Shown piece by piece: positions 27,483-36,127 of a DNA stretch of 64,000 nucleotides. The notes below the pieces were generated by a model. It was given only the letters and a program-made list of their open reading frames with translations, searched no databases and had not been told where the DNA came from. Location: contig NZ_CP061316.1 of assembly GCF_018688335.1 (NCBI RefSeq), positions 744,001 to 808,000 of the forward strand, written 5' to 3'. Position 1 is the stretch's first letter, and the number at the start of each line of letters is the position of its first letter. Source of the DNA: Polynucleobacter sp. AP-Jannik-300A-C4. Its GTDB lineage: Bacteria > Pseudomonadota > Gammaproteobacteria > Burkholderiales > Burkholderiaceae. Both the position numbers and the translations under genes were made by a program.

Positions 27483-27498
27483 AACTGGATTTTTAGGT

Positions 27499-27504
27499 TA
27501 TATT
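27499..27504 (+). promoter_or_regulatory. Candidate -10 box for the leuA leader
   Basis: TATATT is six bases before the leader-peptide ATG. The -35 region is weak. If active, transcription would begin at about the ATG itself; otherwise the leader is transcribed from the ilv-psd-pssA operon. Confidence 0.35.
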
Positions 27505-27510
27505 TAAACC

Positions 27511-27588
27511 ATGTTAATGAATTTCTCACTTCTTTCCGGTCTTCTTCTACTAGCACTAAGCCTACAGCTTGGGGCAGGTAAGGCCTGA
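27511..27588 (+). CDS. leuL: leuA leader peptide, ten Leu codons in 25
   Basis: A small frame of 25 codons and a TGA precedes leuA. Leu occupies residues 2, 7, 8, 11-14, 16, 18 and 20, including a run of four (CTT CTT CTA CTA) at 27541-27552. CTA, normally a sparingly used codon, occurs four times. The frame is followed by competing antiterminator and terminator structures. This is the classic arrangement of ribosome-mediated attenuation: stalling at Leu codons when charged tRNA-Leu is scarce lets leuA be transcribed. The peptide itself would have no other function. No strong ribosome-binding site is present; AGG lies 13 bases upstream. The name is by analogy with enteric leuL; sequence identity is not implied. 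Confidence 0.85.
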   Translation: MLMNFSLLSGLLLLALSLQLGAGKA

Positions 27589-27636
27589 GTTAATGAGATT
27601 AAAGTAATTCATTAGCCACCACATACCAGCCCCAGC
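27567..27636 (+). promoter_or_regulatory. Antiterminator structure of the leuA attenuator
   Basis: Bases 27567-27580 (GCTTGGGGCAGGTA) can pair with 27624-27636 (TACCAGCCCCAGC) in a helix of 12 pairs with one mismatch and one bulge. The second strand contains the 5' arm of the terminator, so the two structures exclude each other. The loop between them holds a smaller hairpin, TAATGA (27591-27596) with TCATTA (27609-27614). The first strand lies within leuL codons 19-24, so a ribosome reaching the stop codon would mask it. Confidence 0.75.
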
Positions 27637-27659
27637 AAATTGCTGGGGTTTTTGTTTTT
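27630..27659 (+). terminator. Leader terminator (attenuator) before leuA
   Basis: CCCCAGC (27630-27636) and GCTGGGG (27642-27648) form a GC-rich stem extendable by A-T pairs, followed by TTTTTGTTTTT. It lies 42 bases after the leader peptide and 55 bases before leuA, so it must be bypassed for leuA transcription. Confidence 0.92.
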
Positions 27660-27714
27660 AGATTTGTAATTAAGTAGAAAACATAATTAAGTAATACTGA
27701 ACCGGAGAGTAGTG

Positions 27715-29262
27715 ATGAGCGACAAAGTAATCATTTTTGATACCACCTTGCGTGATGGCGAGCAGTCGCCTGGTGCCTCAATGACCAAGGATGAGAAGGT
27801 TCGTATTGCACGCCAATTGGAACGTCTTAAGGTAGACGTGATCGAGGCTGGATTTGCTGCAAGCTCTGAGGGTGATTTTCAGGCTATCTCTGCGGTTGCT
27901 GCTGCCGTTAAAGATTCCATCGTATGCTCACTCGCACGCGCCAATGACAAAGACATTACGAGAGCAGCGGATGCTTTGAAAGCTGCTAATGCAAAACGCA
28001 TTCATGCATTCTTAGCCACTAGCCCATTGCATATGGCAGTGAAGTTGCGGATGTCTCCAGAGGAAGTATTAGAGCAAGCGAAGCGTTCTATTCGTTTTGC
28101 CCGAAATTTGGCTGAAGATATTGAGTTCTCGGCGGAAGATGGCTATCGCTCAGAAATGGATTTCTTGTGCAGGGTAGTTGAGGCGGTAATTAATGAAGGT
28201 GCAACTACCATCAACATCCCCGATACTGTAGGTTATGCCACACCTGAGTTGTATGGAGAGTTCATTAAAACTTTGCGTACCCGCGTCCCGAATTCAGATA
28301 AAGCAGTATGGTCTGTTCATTGCCACAATGACTTGGGTATGGCTGTTGCTAATTCATTGGCTGGCGTGAAGATTGGCGGCGCTCGTCAAATTGAGTGCAC
28401 CATTAACGGCTTGGGTGAGCGTGCTGGTAATACAGCCCTGGAAGAAATTGTGATGGCCTTGCGCACACGCAAGGACTACTTCGAGATGGTGTGCGGCATT
28501 GATGCTACCCAGATTGTTCCGGCATCCAAATTGGTATCGCAAATTACTGGTTTTGTTGTTCAGCCAAACAAGGCAGTCGTTGGCGCTAATGCTTTTGCAC
28601 ATACCTCCGGTATTCACCAAGATGGCATCTTGAAGAATCGCGATACCTATGAAATCATGCGCGCTGAAGATGTGGGTTGGTCTGCTAATAAGATCGTGTT
28701 GGGCAAGCTGTCGGGTCGCAATGCATTCAAACAGCGTTTACAAGAGTTGGGTATTGCAATTGAAGCTGAAGCAGATTTGAATGAAGCATTTGTTCGCTTC
28801 AAATCATTAGCCGATCAAAAATCAGAAATCTTTGATGAAGACATTATTGCCATCATGTCGGATTCTGCTGCAGCAGAAGAGGGTGAGTTTTATAAATTTA
28901 TCTCCTTGAGTCAGCATTCTGAAACGGGTGAGCGTCCAAAATCTAAAGTCACCTTCCGGGTTGGCGATAAAGAGACAAGCTCCGAGTCTGAAGGTAATGG
29001 ACCAGTTGATGCCAGCCTGAACGCGATTGAAGAAGTGGTGAAGAGTGGGGCAGAGCAATTGCTTTACTCGGTCAACGCAATCACTTCAGGTACGCAGTCT
29101 CAGGGTGAGGTGACTGTGCGTTTGGCTAAGGGCGGGCGTATTGTGAACGGCGTTGGAACTGATCCAGACATCATTGCCGCTTCAGCAAAAGCGTATTTAT
29201 CTGCGCTCAATAAATTGCATGATCCGAGTCAAGCTAAGCTCAATGCGCAGATGACGCCTTAA
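27715..29262 (+). CDS. leuA: 2-isopropylmalate synthase
   Basis: The 515-residue enzyme begins [20 protein letters not shown], with the metal-binding Asp in the DTTLRDGEQ motif. It has [14 protein letters not shown] with two metal His, [11 protein letters not shown], and the C-terminal LeuA dimer domain that binds leucine for feedback inhibition. Family knowledge: it condenses 2-oxoisovalerate with acetyl-CoA, the first step specific to leucine. ATG 27715 has GGAGAG seven bases upstream; GTG 27712 is the alternative. It follows ilvBHC-psd-pssA and is controlled by the leader attenuator in addition to the expected enzyme-level inhibition. Confidence 0.97.
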   Translation: MSDKVIIFDTTLRDGEQSPGASMTKDEKVRIARQLERLKVDVIEAGFAASSEGDFQAISAVAAAVKDSIVCSLARANDKDITRAADALKAANAKRIHAFLATSPLHMAVKLRMSPEEVLEQAKRSIRFARNLAEDIEFSAEDGYRSEMDFLCRVVEAVINEGATTINIPDTVGYATPELYGEFIKTLRTRVPNSDKAVWSVHCHNDLGMAVANSLAGVKIGGARQIECTINGLGERAGNTALEEIVMALRTRKDYFEMVCGIDATQIVPASKLVSQITGFVVQPNKAVVGANAFAHTSGIHQDGILKNRDTYEIMRAEDVGWSANKIVLGKLSGRNAFKQRLQELGIAIEAEADLNEAFVRFKSLADQKSEIFDEDIIAIMSDSAAAEEGEFYKFISLSQHSETGERPKSKVTFRVGDKETSSESEGNGPVDASLNAIEEVVKSGAEQLLYSVNAITSGTQSQGEVTVRLAKGGRIVNGVGTDPDIIAASAKAYLSALNKLHDPSQAKLNAQMTP

Positions 29263-29302
29263 ATATTTGGGTCGTATTTTCGACGCTTCTGAATTACACC
29301 TC

Positions 29303-29904
29303 TTATTTATCGAGGTCTGTATTTTTGTAATACTTGGTGCCCTTGCCGGTGATTTCAGCGGCAAGGCCCGAGTCAGTCAATTGGTACATCAACACGCCGG
29401 GCGCAACGACCACTGCATCTTGGTAGGCATCGCCATCTTTTTCGTATTTGGCGGCTGCAGTCATTTGACCGCCAAAGGTCCAGCCGGAATTGACGAAGTC
29501 ATTTAAGGCAGCTTTTGTCTGAAATACAAAGATGTTCTGGAATGACTTAATTCCAAAGCCAAGACCAGCTTGTACTTCAGCCATATTCATATAAATTGGC
29601 TTAAGCCCATCCTTTTGGATGACTACGCCGCTGCCGGTACCTCCGCCTGCAATGAATATCTTCATGCCAAAGTTACTAAAGGTGGCATAGCCAACAGACT
29701 TTTCGATCAGTTCTTTCCCTTGGGCTGTACTTGGTATAGCGCTTTAAGGGTGTCATTGCTCGTTTTAAGAATGTCTTCCCGTTGCTGAGCAACCGTCTTT
29801 TGAGTCGCAAAAGGATTGGAAAACTGTGCAAAAGCACTGTTATTGAGGCAAAAAGTACCTAAAACCAAAGCAAAAATAGGGGTGGTCAGGCGATAAATTT
29901 TCAT
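29303..29904 (-). pseudogene. SYLF/YSC84-domain exported protein, broken by a frameshift
   Basis: Two minus-strand frames make one gene. The first (29904 to 29707) encodes a signal peptide (ending SAFA) and QREDILKTSNDTLKALYQVQPKGKN, then stops. The second continues, in the -1 shifted frame, with ELIEKSVGYATFSNFGMKIF and then FIAGGGTGSGVV, a SYLF-type lipid-binding domain. The junction is at about 29713-29718, where PKGKN* would become PK-x-K-ELIEKSVGY if one base (probably an A in the GGGAAAGAA run) were restored. Restored length would be about 200 residues, normal for the family. Family knowledge: SYLF proteins bind phosphoinositides or other lipids; their bacterial role is unclear. It may be a true pseudogene or a sequencing error. 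Confidence 0.85.
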
Positions 29905-30007
29905 AAGTTATTGATTTTATTGATTATTTCTGGATAAATGCTTGAAAGGTTCTCTAGAGAATAGCAAGTTATGAGGGCAGGGTCTCATTTTTATGGCCTC
30001 TCTCTGA

Positions 30008-30013
30008 TACAAT
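30008..30013 (+). promoter_or_regulatory. Candidate extended -10 promoter for rpsO
   Basis: TGATACAAT carries a TACAAT box with the upstream TG of extended -10 promoters. It lies about 100 bases before rpsO. The -35 region is weak. Confidence 0.4.
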
Positions 30014-30115
30014 TCGAGGGCTTTGATTTTTAAAGCTTTTTTGTTTTATTTGATTAATAAATGCACGACACAATTTGGGTGAAAGCTCAGGTGTTCGCAA
30101 GTTAGGAGTATGAAA

Positions 30116-30385
30116 ATGGCAGTTGCTGATATTAAAACGGCGGAAATCGTCAAAGAAAACGCGCGCAGCGCAAACGATACAGGTAGCCCTGAAGTTCAAG
30201 TTTCATTGCTAACAGCCCGTATCAATGAATTAACCCCCCATTTCAAAGCTAACGCTAAGGATCATCACAGCCGTCGTGGTTTGTTGAAGATGGTTTCACG
30301 CCGTCGCCGCCTCTTGGATTATCTCAAGGGCAAGGATTTGGGTCGCTACCGCGCATTGATCGAGAAATTAGGTCTCCGTAAGTAA
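30116..30385 (+). CDS. rpsO: 30S ribosomal protein S15
   Basis: The 89-residue protein contains [20 protein letters not shown] and [21 protein letters not shown], the S15 signature. It is an early-binding protein of the 30S platform that binds 16S rRNA. ATG 30116 is chosen over ATG 30110 because AGGAG lies seven bases upstream of it. The order rpsO-pnp is conserved in proteobacteria, and S15 often represses its own translation through a leader structure, which I did not resolve here. Confidence 0.97.
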   Translation: MAVADIKTAEIVKENARSANDTGSPEVQVSLLTARINELTPHFKANAKDHHSRRGLLKMVSRRRRLLDYLKGKDLGRYRALIEKLGLRK

Positions 30386-30402
30386 TTCTTATCGGTATTG
30401 CA

Positions 30403-30464
30403 ATGCCATCTTTCTTAAGGTTGTTTCGTAACAGATTCAGTCTTAAGCAGATGGCATGTTTTTT
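30403..30464 (+). terminator. rpsO terminator hairpin
   Basis: ATGCCATCT (30403-30411) and AGATGGCAT (30449-30457) form a 9-bp outer stem. CTTAAG repeats add an inner helix, and GTTTTTT follows. It lies 18 bases after rpsO and should terminate part of the transcription before pnp. Confidence 0.82.
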
Positions 30465-30488
30465 GAGCGCTTCAAGATTATTTGTGTA

Positions 30489-30555
30489 GGGGATCGTGTC
30501 ATTCCAATGAGTTTCTGGATTGAAGAATTCAGTGCCTCCCTGGAATGGCATCCCC
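30489..30555 (+). promoter_or_regulatory. Long hairpin in the pnp leader
   Basis: GGGGAT (30489-30494) pairs with ATCCCC (30550-30555) and CATTCCA (30500-30506) with TGGAATG (30541-30547), separated by a small internal loop. There is no T tract, so it is not a terminator. In E. coli the pnp leader has a long RNase III-processed hairpin used for autoregulation; this hairpin is in the same position. Function here is inferred. Confidence 0.55.
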
Positions 30556-30573
30556 TGTGATCTTTAAACGCTC

Positions 30574-30608
30574 CAGTGTTGTCGTGACACTGCTTTATCC
30601 CACGACAA
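30574..30608 (+). promoter_or_regulatory. Two mutually exclusive small hairpins before pnp
   Basis: CAGTGT (30574-30579) can pair with ACACTG (30587-30592). Alternatively TTGTCGTG (30579-30586) can pair with CACGACAA (30601-30608). The two share bases, so only one forms at a time. They lie 49 bases or more before the pnp start. Confidence 0.4.
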
Positions 30609-30656
30609 GCGTAAAAACCATGTGGCTTTTACGTGAACAATTTGGAGAAGATCAGA

Positions 30657-32813
30657 ATGACGATGTTTAAAAAAGCAGTAAAAACGTTTCAATGGGGTAA
30701 CCATCAAGTAACTATGGAAACAGGCGAGATCGCTCGCCAATCTGGTGGTGCTGTCATCGTTAACGTTGATGACACAGTAGTGATGGGTACGGTTGTAGCT
30801 TCTAAATCAGCGAAGCCAGGCCAGTTATTTTTCCCATTGACTGTTGATTACCTCGAAAAAACTTACGCTGCAGGAAAAATTCCTGGTGGCTTCTTCCGTC
30901 GTGAAGGTCGTCCATCAGAAGGCGAGACATTGATCTCCCGTTTGATCGATCGCCCATTGCGCCCTTTATTTCCAGAAGGCTTCTTAAATGAAGTTCAGGT
31001 AGTGGTGCATGTGTTGTCTATCAACCCGGATGTGCCTGCGGATATTCCTGCATTGATCGCTGCTTCTGCAGCTTTAGCAGTTTCAGGCATTCCATTTGCT
31101 GGTCCAGTCGGCGCAGCGCGTGTTGGTTACGCTAACGGCCAATATCTCTTGAATCCTACTCGTACAGAGCAAGCTACTAGCGAAATGGATTTGATTGTTG
31201 CTGGTACGCAAGCTGCTGTATTGATGGTTGAGTCAGAAGCCAATCAGTTGTCAGAAGAAGTGATGTTGGGTGCGGTTGTATATGGTCATGACCAAATGCA
31301 AACTGCGATCAATGCAATCAATGATTTAGTGCGCGAAGCTGGTAAGCCAGAGTGGGATTGGACTGCTGCTCCTAAAGATGAGCCATTCATTGCTAAGGTC
31401 ACTGCACTAGCTGAAGCGCCATTGCGTGAGGCTTATCAGATTCGTCAAAAGGGCGCCCGTTCAGACAAGCTCAAAGAGATTTCTAAAACAGTTTTAGCGA
31501 AGTTAGCAGAAGAGGGTGATGTTGATGCAGTTGCTGTTAGCGACATCATGTTTGAAATCGAGGCGAAGATTGTTCGTAGCCAGATTTTGAATGGCGAGCC
31601 ACGTATTGATGGTCGCGACACACGCACTGTTCGTCCGATTGAAATTCGTAATGGCGTATTGCCACGTACCCACGGTTCAGCATTGTTTACTCGCGGTGAG
31701 ACACAGGCACTCGTAGTAGCTACTTTGGGTACTGCGCGTGATGAGCAGATCATTGATGCACTCGAAGGTGAGTACCGTGATCGCTTCATGTTCCACTACA
31801 ACATGCCTCCGTTTGCTACTGGTGAAACTGGCCGTGTAGGTAGCCCTAAGCGTCGTGAAATTGGTCACGGTCGTTTGGCTAAGCGCGCATTGATTCCAGT
31901 ATTGCCAAGCGCAGAAGATTTCGCGTACAGCATTCGTGTGGTTTCAGAAATCACTGAGTCTAATGGCTCTTCTTCAATGGCTTCTGTTTGTGGTGGCTGC
32001 TTAGCAATGATGGATGCTGGTGTTCCAGTGAAGGCACACGTTGCTGGTGTTGCGATGGGCTTGATTTTGGACGGTAACCGTTTTGCTGTGTTAACAGATA
32101 TCTTGGGTGATGAAGATCACTTAGGCGATATGGACTTTAAAGTAGCGGGTACTGCTAACGGTATTACTGCTTTGCAAATGGACATTAAAGTTCAAGGCAT
32201 CACTAAAGAAATTATGCAAGTTGCATTGGCTCAAGCTAAAGAAGGTCGCTTGCATATTTTGAGCAAGATGCAAGAAGCGATGGGTTCAGTTCGTACTGAA
32301 TTGTCTGCACATGCTCCACGCATGGTTTCTTTCAAGATTCATCCAGACAAGATTCGTGAAGTAATCGGCAAGGGCGGCGCAACAATTCAAGCCTTGACTA
32401 AAGAAACCGGTTGCAGCATCGATATTAAAGATGACGGTACAGTAACAATCGCATCTACTTCTGCTGAAGGTATGGCTGAAGCAAAAGCGCGTATCGAAGG
32501 CATTACTGCTGAAGCTGAAGTAGGCAAGATCTACGAAGGCCCAGTTGTGAAGTTGCTTGAGTTCGGTGCTTTGGTAAACATTCTTCCTGGCAAAGATGGT
32601 CTCTTACACATCTCAGAAATTTCTAATGAGCGTGTAAAAGAAGTTAAGGACTATTTAGCAGAGGGCCAAGTAGTGCGCGTGAAGTTGTTGGCTGCTGATG
32701 AGCGTGGTCGTTTGCGTTTATCTCTTAAAGCTGCAATGGCTGATGAAGGTGGCACGATTGCTCCTTTGGCTGGCGCGACTGAGGCTGCCCCTGCATCTGG
32801 CGAAACTGCTTAA
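30657..32813 (+). CDS. pnp: Polynucleotide phosphorylase
   Basis: The 718-residue protein has two RNase PH-like domains with an intervening helical domain. The first has [20 protein letters not shown]. The second has [14 protein letters not shown] and [23 protein letters not shown]-terminal KH domain ([16 protein letters not shown]) and S1 domain ([19 protein letters not shown]) follow. Family knowledge: it degrades RNA 3' to 5' using phosphate and joins the degradosome. ATG 30657 has GGAG nine bases upstream; an upstream GTG at 30633 would add residues not typical of the family. The leader contains several hairpins that suggest post-transcriptional autocontrol. Confidence 0.96.
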   Translation: MTMFKKAVKTFQWGNHQVTMETGEIARQSGGAVIVNVDDTVVMGTVVASKSAKPGQLFFPLTVDYLEKTYAAGKIPGGFFRREGRPSEGETLISRLIDRPLRPLFPEGFLNEVQVVVHVLSINPDVPADIPALIAASAALAVSGIPFAGPVGAARVGYANGQYLLNPTRTEQATSEMDLIVAGTQAAVLMVESEANQLSEEVMLGAVVYGHDQMQTAINAINDLVREAGKPEWDWTAAPKDEPFIAKVTALAEAPLREAYQIRQKGARSDKLKEISKTVLAKLAEEGDVDAVAVSDIMFEIEAKIVRSQILNGEPRIDGRDTRTVRPIEIRNGVLPRTHGSALFTRGETQALVVATLGTARDEQIIDALEGEYRDRFMFHYNMPPFATGETGRVGSPKRREIGHGRLAKRALIPVLPSAEDFAYSIRVVSEITESNGSSSMASVCGGCLAMMDAGVPVKAHVAGVAMGLILDGNRFAVLTDILGDEDHLGDMDFKVAGTANGITALQMDIKVQGITKEIMQVALAQAKEGRLHILSKMQEAMGSVRTELSAHAPRMVSFKIHPDKIREVIGKGGATIQALTKETGCSIDIKDDGTVTIASTSAEGMAEAKARIEGITAEAEVGKIYEGPVVKLLEFGALVNILPGKDGLLHISEISNERVKEVKDYLAEGQVVRVKLLAADERGRLRLSLKAAMADEGGTIAPLAGATEAAPASGETA

Positions 32814-32851
32814 TTATTTACTAAGCCATTTAGTTACCGAGCGGAGTTCAT

Positions 32852-33850
32852 ATGCGCGTAATGGAAATCAAAGAATTTGGCGCACCAGAAATGCTGGTGG
32901 CTGCTACTCGTCCTGATCCAGTGGCTCCGGCTGCTGGTACGGGCGAGATTTTGATTAAGGTAATTGCTGCTGGGATTAATCGTCCGGATGTTTTACAGCG
33001 TAAAGGCCATTACCCAGTGCCAGCAGGCGCATCGGATATTCCTGGTCTCGAAGTAGCGGGTGAGATTATCGGCGGCGACTTAGCTCACGCCGATAATCTA
33101 TTTGGTCTCAAAGTTGGCGATAAGGTTTGTGCGCTTGTGCAAGGCGGTGGTTACGCAGAATTGTGTACCGCTCCCATTGCACAATGCCTGCCTTATCCAA
33201 AAGGGTTTACTGATCAAGAAGCGGCATCTTTGCCCGAAACTTTCTATACCGTATGGAGCAACGTCTTCATGCGTGGTGAGTTGTCTGAAGGCGAAACCTT
33301 GCTAGTTCAAGGTGGTTCAAGTGGCATCGGTGTGACTGCCATTTTAATTGCCAAGGCTTTGGGTCATAAAGTATTCGTGACTGCCGGCACCGATGAGAAG
33401 TGCGCTGCATGCGTGGCTTTAGGTGCTGATCTGGCGATCAACTACAAGACACAAGATTTTGCAGAAGAAGTGAAGAAGGCAACAGACGGTAAGGGTGTCA
33501 ACGTTATTCTCGACATGGTTACCGGTGCTTATGTACAAAAAGAGATTGATTGCTTAGCTGATGATGGTCGCATTGTGATTATTGCAATCATGGGCGGATC
33601 AAAGGCTGAAGTAAATACCGGACAAATTTTGCGTCGTCGTTTAACCATTACTGGTTCTACCTTGCGCCCACGTCCAGTGTCATTCAAGAAACAAATTACT
33701 CAGCAGTTACATGCACGTATCTGGCCTTTGCTAGATGCAGGCAAGTTGAAGCCAGTAATTTATAAAACATTTACCTTGGATCAGGCTGCTGATGCCCATC
33801 GTTTGATGGAGTCTTCTGAGCACGTTGGCAAGATTGTCCTCACTGTTTAA
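32852..33850 (+). CDS. NAD(P)H-quinone oxidoreductase, zinc-free MDR family (PIG3-like)
   Basis: The 332-residue protein starts with an N-terminal GroES-like domain (MEIKEFGAPE, AAGINRPDVLQRKGHYPVP). A Rossmann domain with VQGGSSGIGVTAILIAKALG then binds NADPH. The Cys and His zinc ligands of alcohol dehydrogenases are missing. Family knowledge: PIG3/QOR enzymes reduce quinones with NADPH. It has a GGAG site upstream of ATG 32852 and lies 38 bases after pnp and 17 before tpiA, so it may be cotranscribed with both. The physiological quinone is unknown. Confidence 0.88.
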   Translation: MRVMEIKEFGAPEMLVAATRPDPVAPAAGTGEILIKVIAAGINRPDVLQRKGHYPVPAGASDIPGLEVAGEIIGGDLAHADNLFGLKVGDKVCALVQGGGYAELCTAPIAQCLPYPKGFTDQEAASLPETFYTVWSNVFMRGELSEGETLLVQGGSSGIGVTAILIAKALGHKVFVTAGTDEKCAACVALGADLAINYKTQDFAEEVKKATDGKGVNVILDMVTGAYVQKEIDCLADDGRIVIIAIMGGSKAEVNTGQILRRRLTITGSTLRPRPVSFKKQITQQLHARIWPLLDAGKLKPVIYKTFTLDQAADAHRLMESSEHVGKIVLTV

Positions 33851-33867
33851 GTATTGAGCTAGATTTA

Positions 33868-34626
33868 ATGCGCCCACTCACTGTTATCGGCAACTGGAAA
33901 ATGAACGGCAGTCTTGCAAGCAATGCAGACTGGGTCAAGATCGTTTGCCGTGGCATGGAGCAGGGAATGCCTGCTGGTCGCAAGTATGCAGTGTGTGTTC
34001 CTTCTCCTTACTTATCGCAGTGCGGTGAGTTAATTCAGAATTGCTCTTTAGCTTTTTTAAGCTTAGGCGCTCAGGATGTATCTGCTTATACTGCTGGCGC
34101 TTATACCGGCGAGGTTGCAGCCTCCATGCTCAAAGAATTGAATTGTGCTTATGTGATTGTTGGACATTCTGAACGTCGTCAATATCATCACGAGGTTGAT
34201 GAGCAGGTTGCAGAGAAAGCCCTTCAGGTACTTGATAACGGCATGATCCCTGTAATCTGTGTTGGTGAATCTGCAGATGAGCGAAATTCTGGTCGTGAGA
34301 TTGAGGTTGTCAGAGGTCAAATTTCAAAACAAGTGGCCATTTTGCAAGATCGTTTAGCTGACTGCCTGATTGCTTATGAGCCTATTTGGGCTATTGGCAC
34401 TGGCAAGGTAGCAAGCGCTCAAATGGCCCAAGATATGCATCGAGCAATCCGCTTGCAGTTAGCGGAGTTTGATGAGGATGTAGCTTCCCATGTGGGAATT
34501 TTGTATGGCGGTAGCGTTAAACCTGACAATGCCGTTGAACTATTTGCAATGCCGGATATTGATGGTGGATTGATTGGGGGTGCTTCCTTAAGCCCGCAGG
34601 ATTTTCTGGCTATCTGTCAGGCCTAG
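33868..34626 (+). CDS. tpiA: Triose-phosphate isomerase
   Basis: The 252-residue TIM barrel has the N-terminal VIGNWKMNG with the substrate-binding Asn and Lys. It has IVGHSERRQ with the catalytic His near 95, AYEPIWAIGTGKVAS with the catalytic Glu near 170, and the phosphate-binding YGGSVKPDN and GGLIGGASL. It interconverts dihydroxyacetone phosphate and glyceraldehyde 3-phosphate. It precedes secG by 22 bases; the order tpiA-secG-tRNA-Leu-nuo is shared by many Proteobacteria. Confidence 0.97.
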   Translation: MRPLTVIGNWKMNGSLASNADWVKIVCRGMEQGMPAGRKYAVCVPSPYLSQCGELIQNCSLAFLSLGAQDVSAYTAGAYTGEVAASMLKELNCAYVIVGHSERRQYHHEVDEQVAEKALQVLDNGMIPVICVGESADERNSGREIEVVRGQISKQVAILQDRLADCLIAYEPIWAIGTGKVASAQMAQDMHRAIRLQLAEFDEDVASHVGILYGGSVKPDNAVELFAMPDIDGGLIGGASLSPQDFLAICQA

Positions 34627-34648
34627 TTTTTTTATTTGGAGATAAGCC

Positions 34649-34996
34649 ATGGAATGGTTTAAGACTTTATTGATCGTTTTGCAGGTAATTTCTGCTTTGG
34701 CTGTGATCTTGCTGGTGTTGTTGCAGCAGGGTAAGGGTGCTGATATGGGTGCTGCTTTTGGTTCTGGATCCTCAGGCAGTCTCTTTGGCGCCAGTGGTTC
34801 AGCCAACTTCCTATCCCACACAACTGCTATTTTTGCGGCAGTCTTTTTTGTCTGCACTTTAGGGATTACTTGGATTGGCAATAAAAAGGAAGTTAGCCCT
34901 GGAATTTTGTCTGGCACTGTAGCGCCGGTTGTGGCTCCAGCCCCAGCCCCAGCTGCTCCAGCCCAGGATCCGACTAAGCCGGCTGTTCCAAAGTAA
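34649..34996 (+). CDS. secG: Preprotein translocase subunit SecG
   Basis: The 115-residue protein has two membrane helices (about 4-24 and 55-76). The conserved LVLLQQGKGADMGAAFGSGSS loop lies between them, followed by an Ala/Pro-rich tail. Family knowledge: SecG joins SecYE and helps SecA-driven export. A TTTGGAG site precedes ATG 34649. It is followed after 86 bases by tRNA-Leu. Confidence 0.95.
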   Translation: MEWFKTLLIVLQVISALAVILLVLLQQGKGADMGAAFGSGSSGSLFGASGSANFLSHTTAIFAAVFFVCTLGITWIGNKKEVSPGILSGTVAPVVAPAPAPAAPAQDPTKPAVPK

Positions 34997-35082
34997 AAAA
35001 AGTAGGTTTTAAGCACTCTGTGCCCCTTTTTTTGGGGTAACTCAGTGGTGCAATGCAGTAGAATTGATGGGTTTTACAAGAT

Positions 35083-35167
35083 GCCGACGTGGTGAAATTG
35101 GTAGACACGCTATCTTGAGGGGGTAGTGGCTTAGGCTGTGCGAGTTCGAGTCTCGCCGTCGGCACCA
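35083..35167 (+). tRNA. tRNA-Leu (anticodon GAG)
   Basis: An 85-base class II tRNA is visible. The acceptor stem is GCCGACG with CGTCGGC. The anticodon stem is CTATC with GGTAG around loop TTGAGGG, placing GAG at 35117-35119. A variable arm and a T-arm with GTTCGAGTC follow, then discriminator A and encoded CCA. It reads CUC and CUU codons, including the CTT codons of the leuA leader. A possible -10 (TAGAAT, 35059-35064) is upstream. Confidence 0.95.
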
Positions 35168-35276
35168 AATTGTAGAATTTGTAGGGATTTATGCTGTAAA
35201 TCAAGGTTTTGCATTCCGGAATAATTGATAATTTGTAGCTAATTAGGAATTACCAGACGAACGACTTAGGGCCATT

Positions 35277-35636
35277 TTGAATCTCGCTAACTACTTTCCC
35301 GTTCTGCTTTTCATCCTTGTAGGTATTGGGGTGGGTTTAGTCCCCATGTTCCTCGGAAAAATCTTGGCTCCTTCGAAGCCGGATGCTGAAAAACTGTCTC
35401 CCTATGAGTGTGGTTTTGAAGCTTTCGAAGATGCGCGTATGAAATTTGACGTGCGCTATTACCTCGTTGCCATCCTATTTATCTTATTTGACTTAGAAAC
35501 CGCCTTCCTGTTCCCGTGGGGCGTTGCTTTACGTGACATTGGCTGGTTTGGCTACGCTTCCATGGTGATTTTCTTATTGGAATTCATTGTGGGCTTTGTG
35601 TACATCTGGAAAAAGGGCGCTCTCGACTGGGAGTGA
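35277..35636 (+). CDS. nuoA: NADH-quinone oxidoreductase subunit A
   Basis: The 119-residue protein has three membrane helices. It carries the conserved [24 protein letters not shown] region (about 38-62) and [14 protein letters not shown] near 76-90. Family knowledge: subunit A is part of the membrane arm of complex I near the quinone site. The start is TTG 35277, with TTAGGG six bases upstream; no ATG is available near the expected N-terminus. It is the first gene of the 14-gene nuo operon and ends overlapping nuoB's possible GTG start. Confidence 0.93.
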
Positions 35637-35641
35637 TCGAT

Positions 35642-36124
35642 ATGGCATTAGAAGGCGTTCTCAAAGAAGGATTTGTTACCACTACTGCAGACCAGTTAAT
35701 TAACTGGACGCGTAATGGCTCTTTATGGCCAATGACTTTTGGCCTTGCTTGCTGCGCTGTAGAAATGATGCATGCGGGCGCATCCCGTTATGACTTAGAT
35801 CGATTCGGTGTAGTTTTCCGCCCATCTCCACGTCAATCAGACTTGATGATTGTGGCTGGTACTTTGTGTAACAAGATGGCTCCAGCTCTTCGTAAGGTCT
35901 ATGACCAAATGCCTGAACCACGCTGGGTAATCTCCATGGGCTCTTGTGCCAATGGTGGTGGTTATTACCATAACTCGTATTCAGTAGTTCGCGGTTGTGA
36001 CCGTATCGTGCCAGTGGATATCTATGTTCCTGGTTGCCCTCCAACTGCAGAAGCGTTGATCTACGGAATCATTCAGTTGCAATCGAAGATCGCTCGTACT
36101 AGCACGATTGCGCGGAAGGCTTAA
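35642..36124 (+). CDS. nuoB: NADH-quinone oxidoreductase subunit B
   Basis: The 160-residue protein binds the N2 [4Fe-4S] cluster. Its cysteines appear as GLACCAVEM, in [11 protein letters not shown] and in [12 protein letters not shown]. Family knowledge: N2 passes electrons to ubiquinone at the junction of the peripheral and membrane arms. ATG 35642 with GGGAG eight bases upstream is preferred to GTG 35633. It lies between nuoA and nuoC with almost no gaps. Confidence 0.96.
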
Positions 36125-36127
36125 ATC

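Noticed and set aside
29303..29904. Programmed frameshift as an explanation of the split SYLF gene
   Set aside because: I see no recognised slippery heptamer with a following stimulatory structure; a simple one-base loss or sequencing error fits better.
35023..35036. CCCC-T7-GGGG element after secG
   Set aside because: The T run is in the loop, not after the stem, so it is not a convincing terminator; tRNA-Leu may be transcribed with secG or from its own weak promoter.
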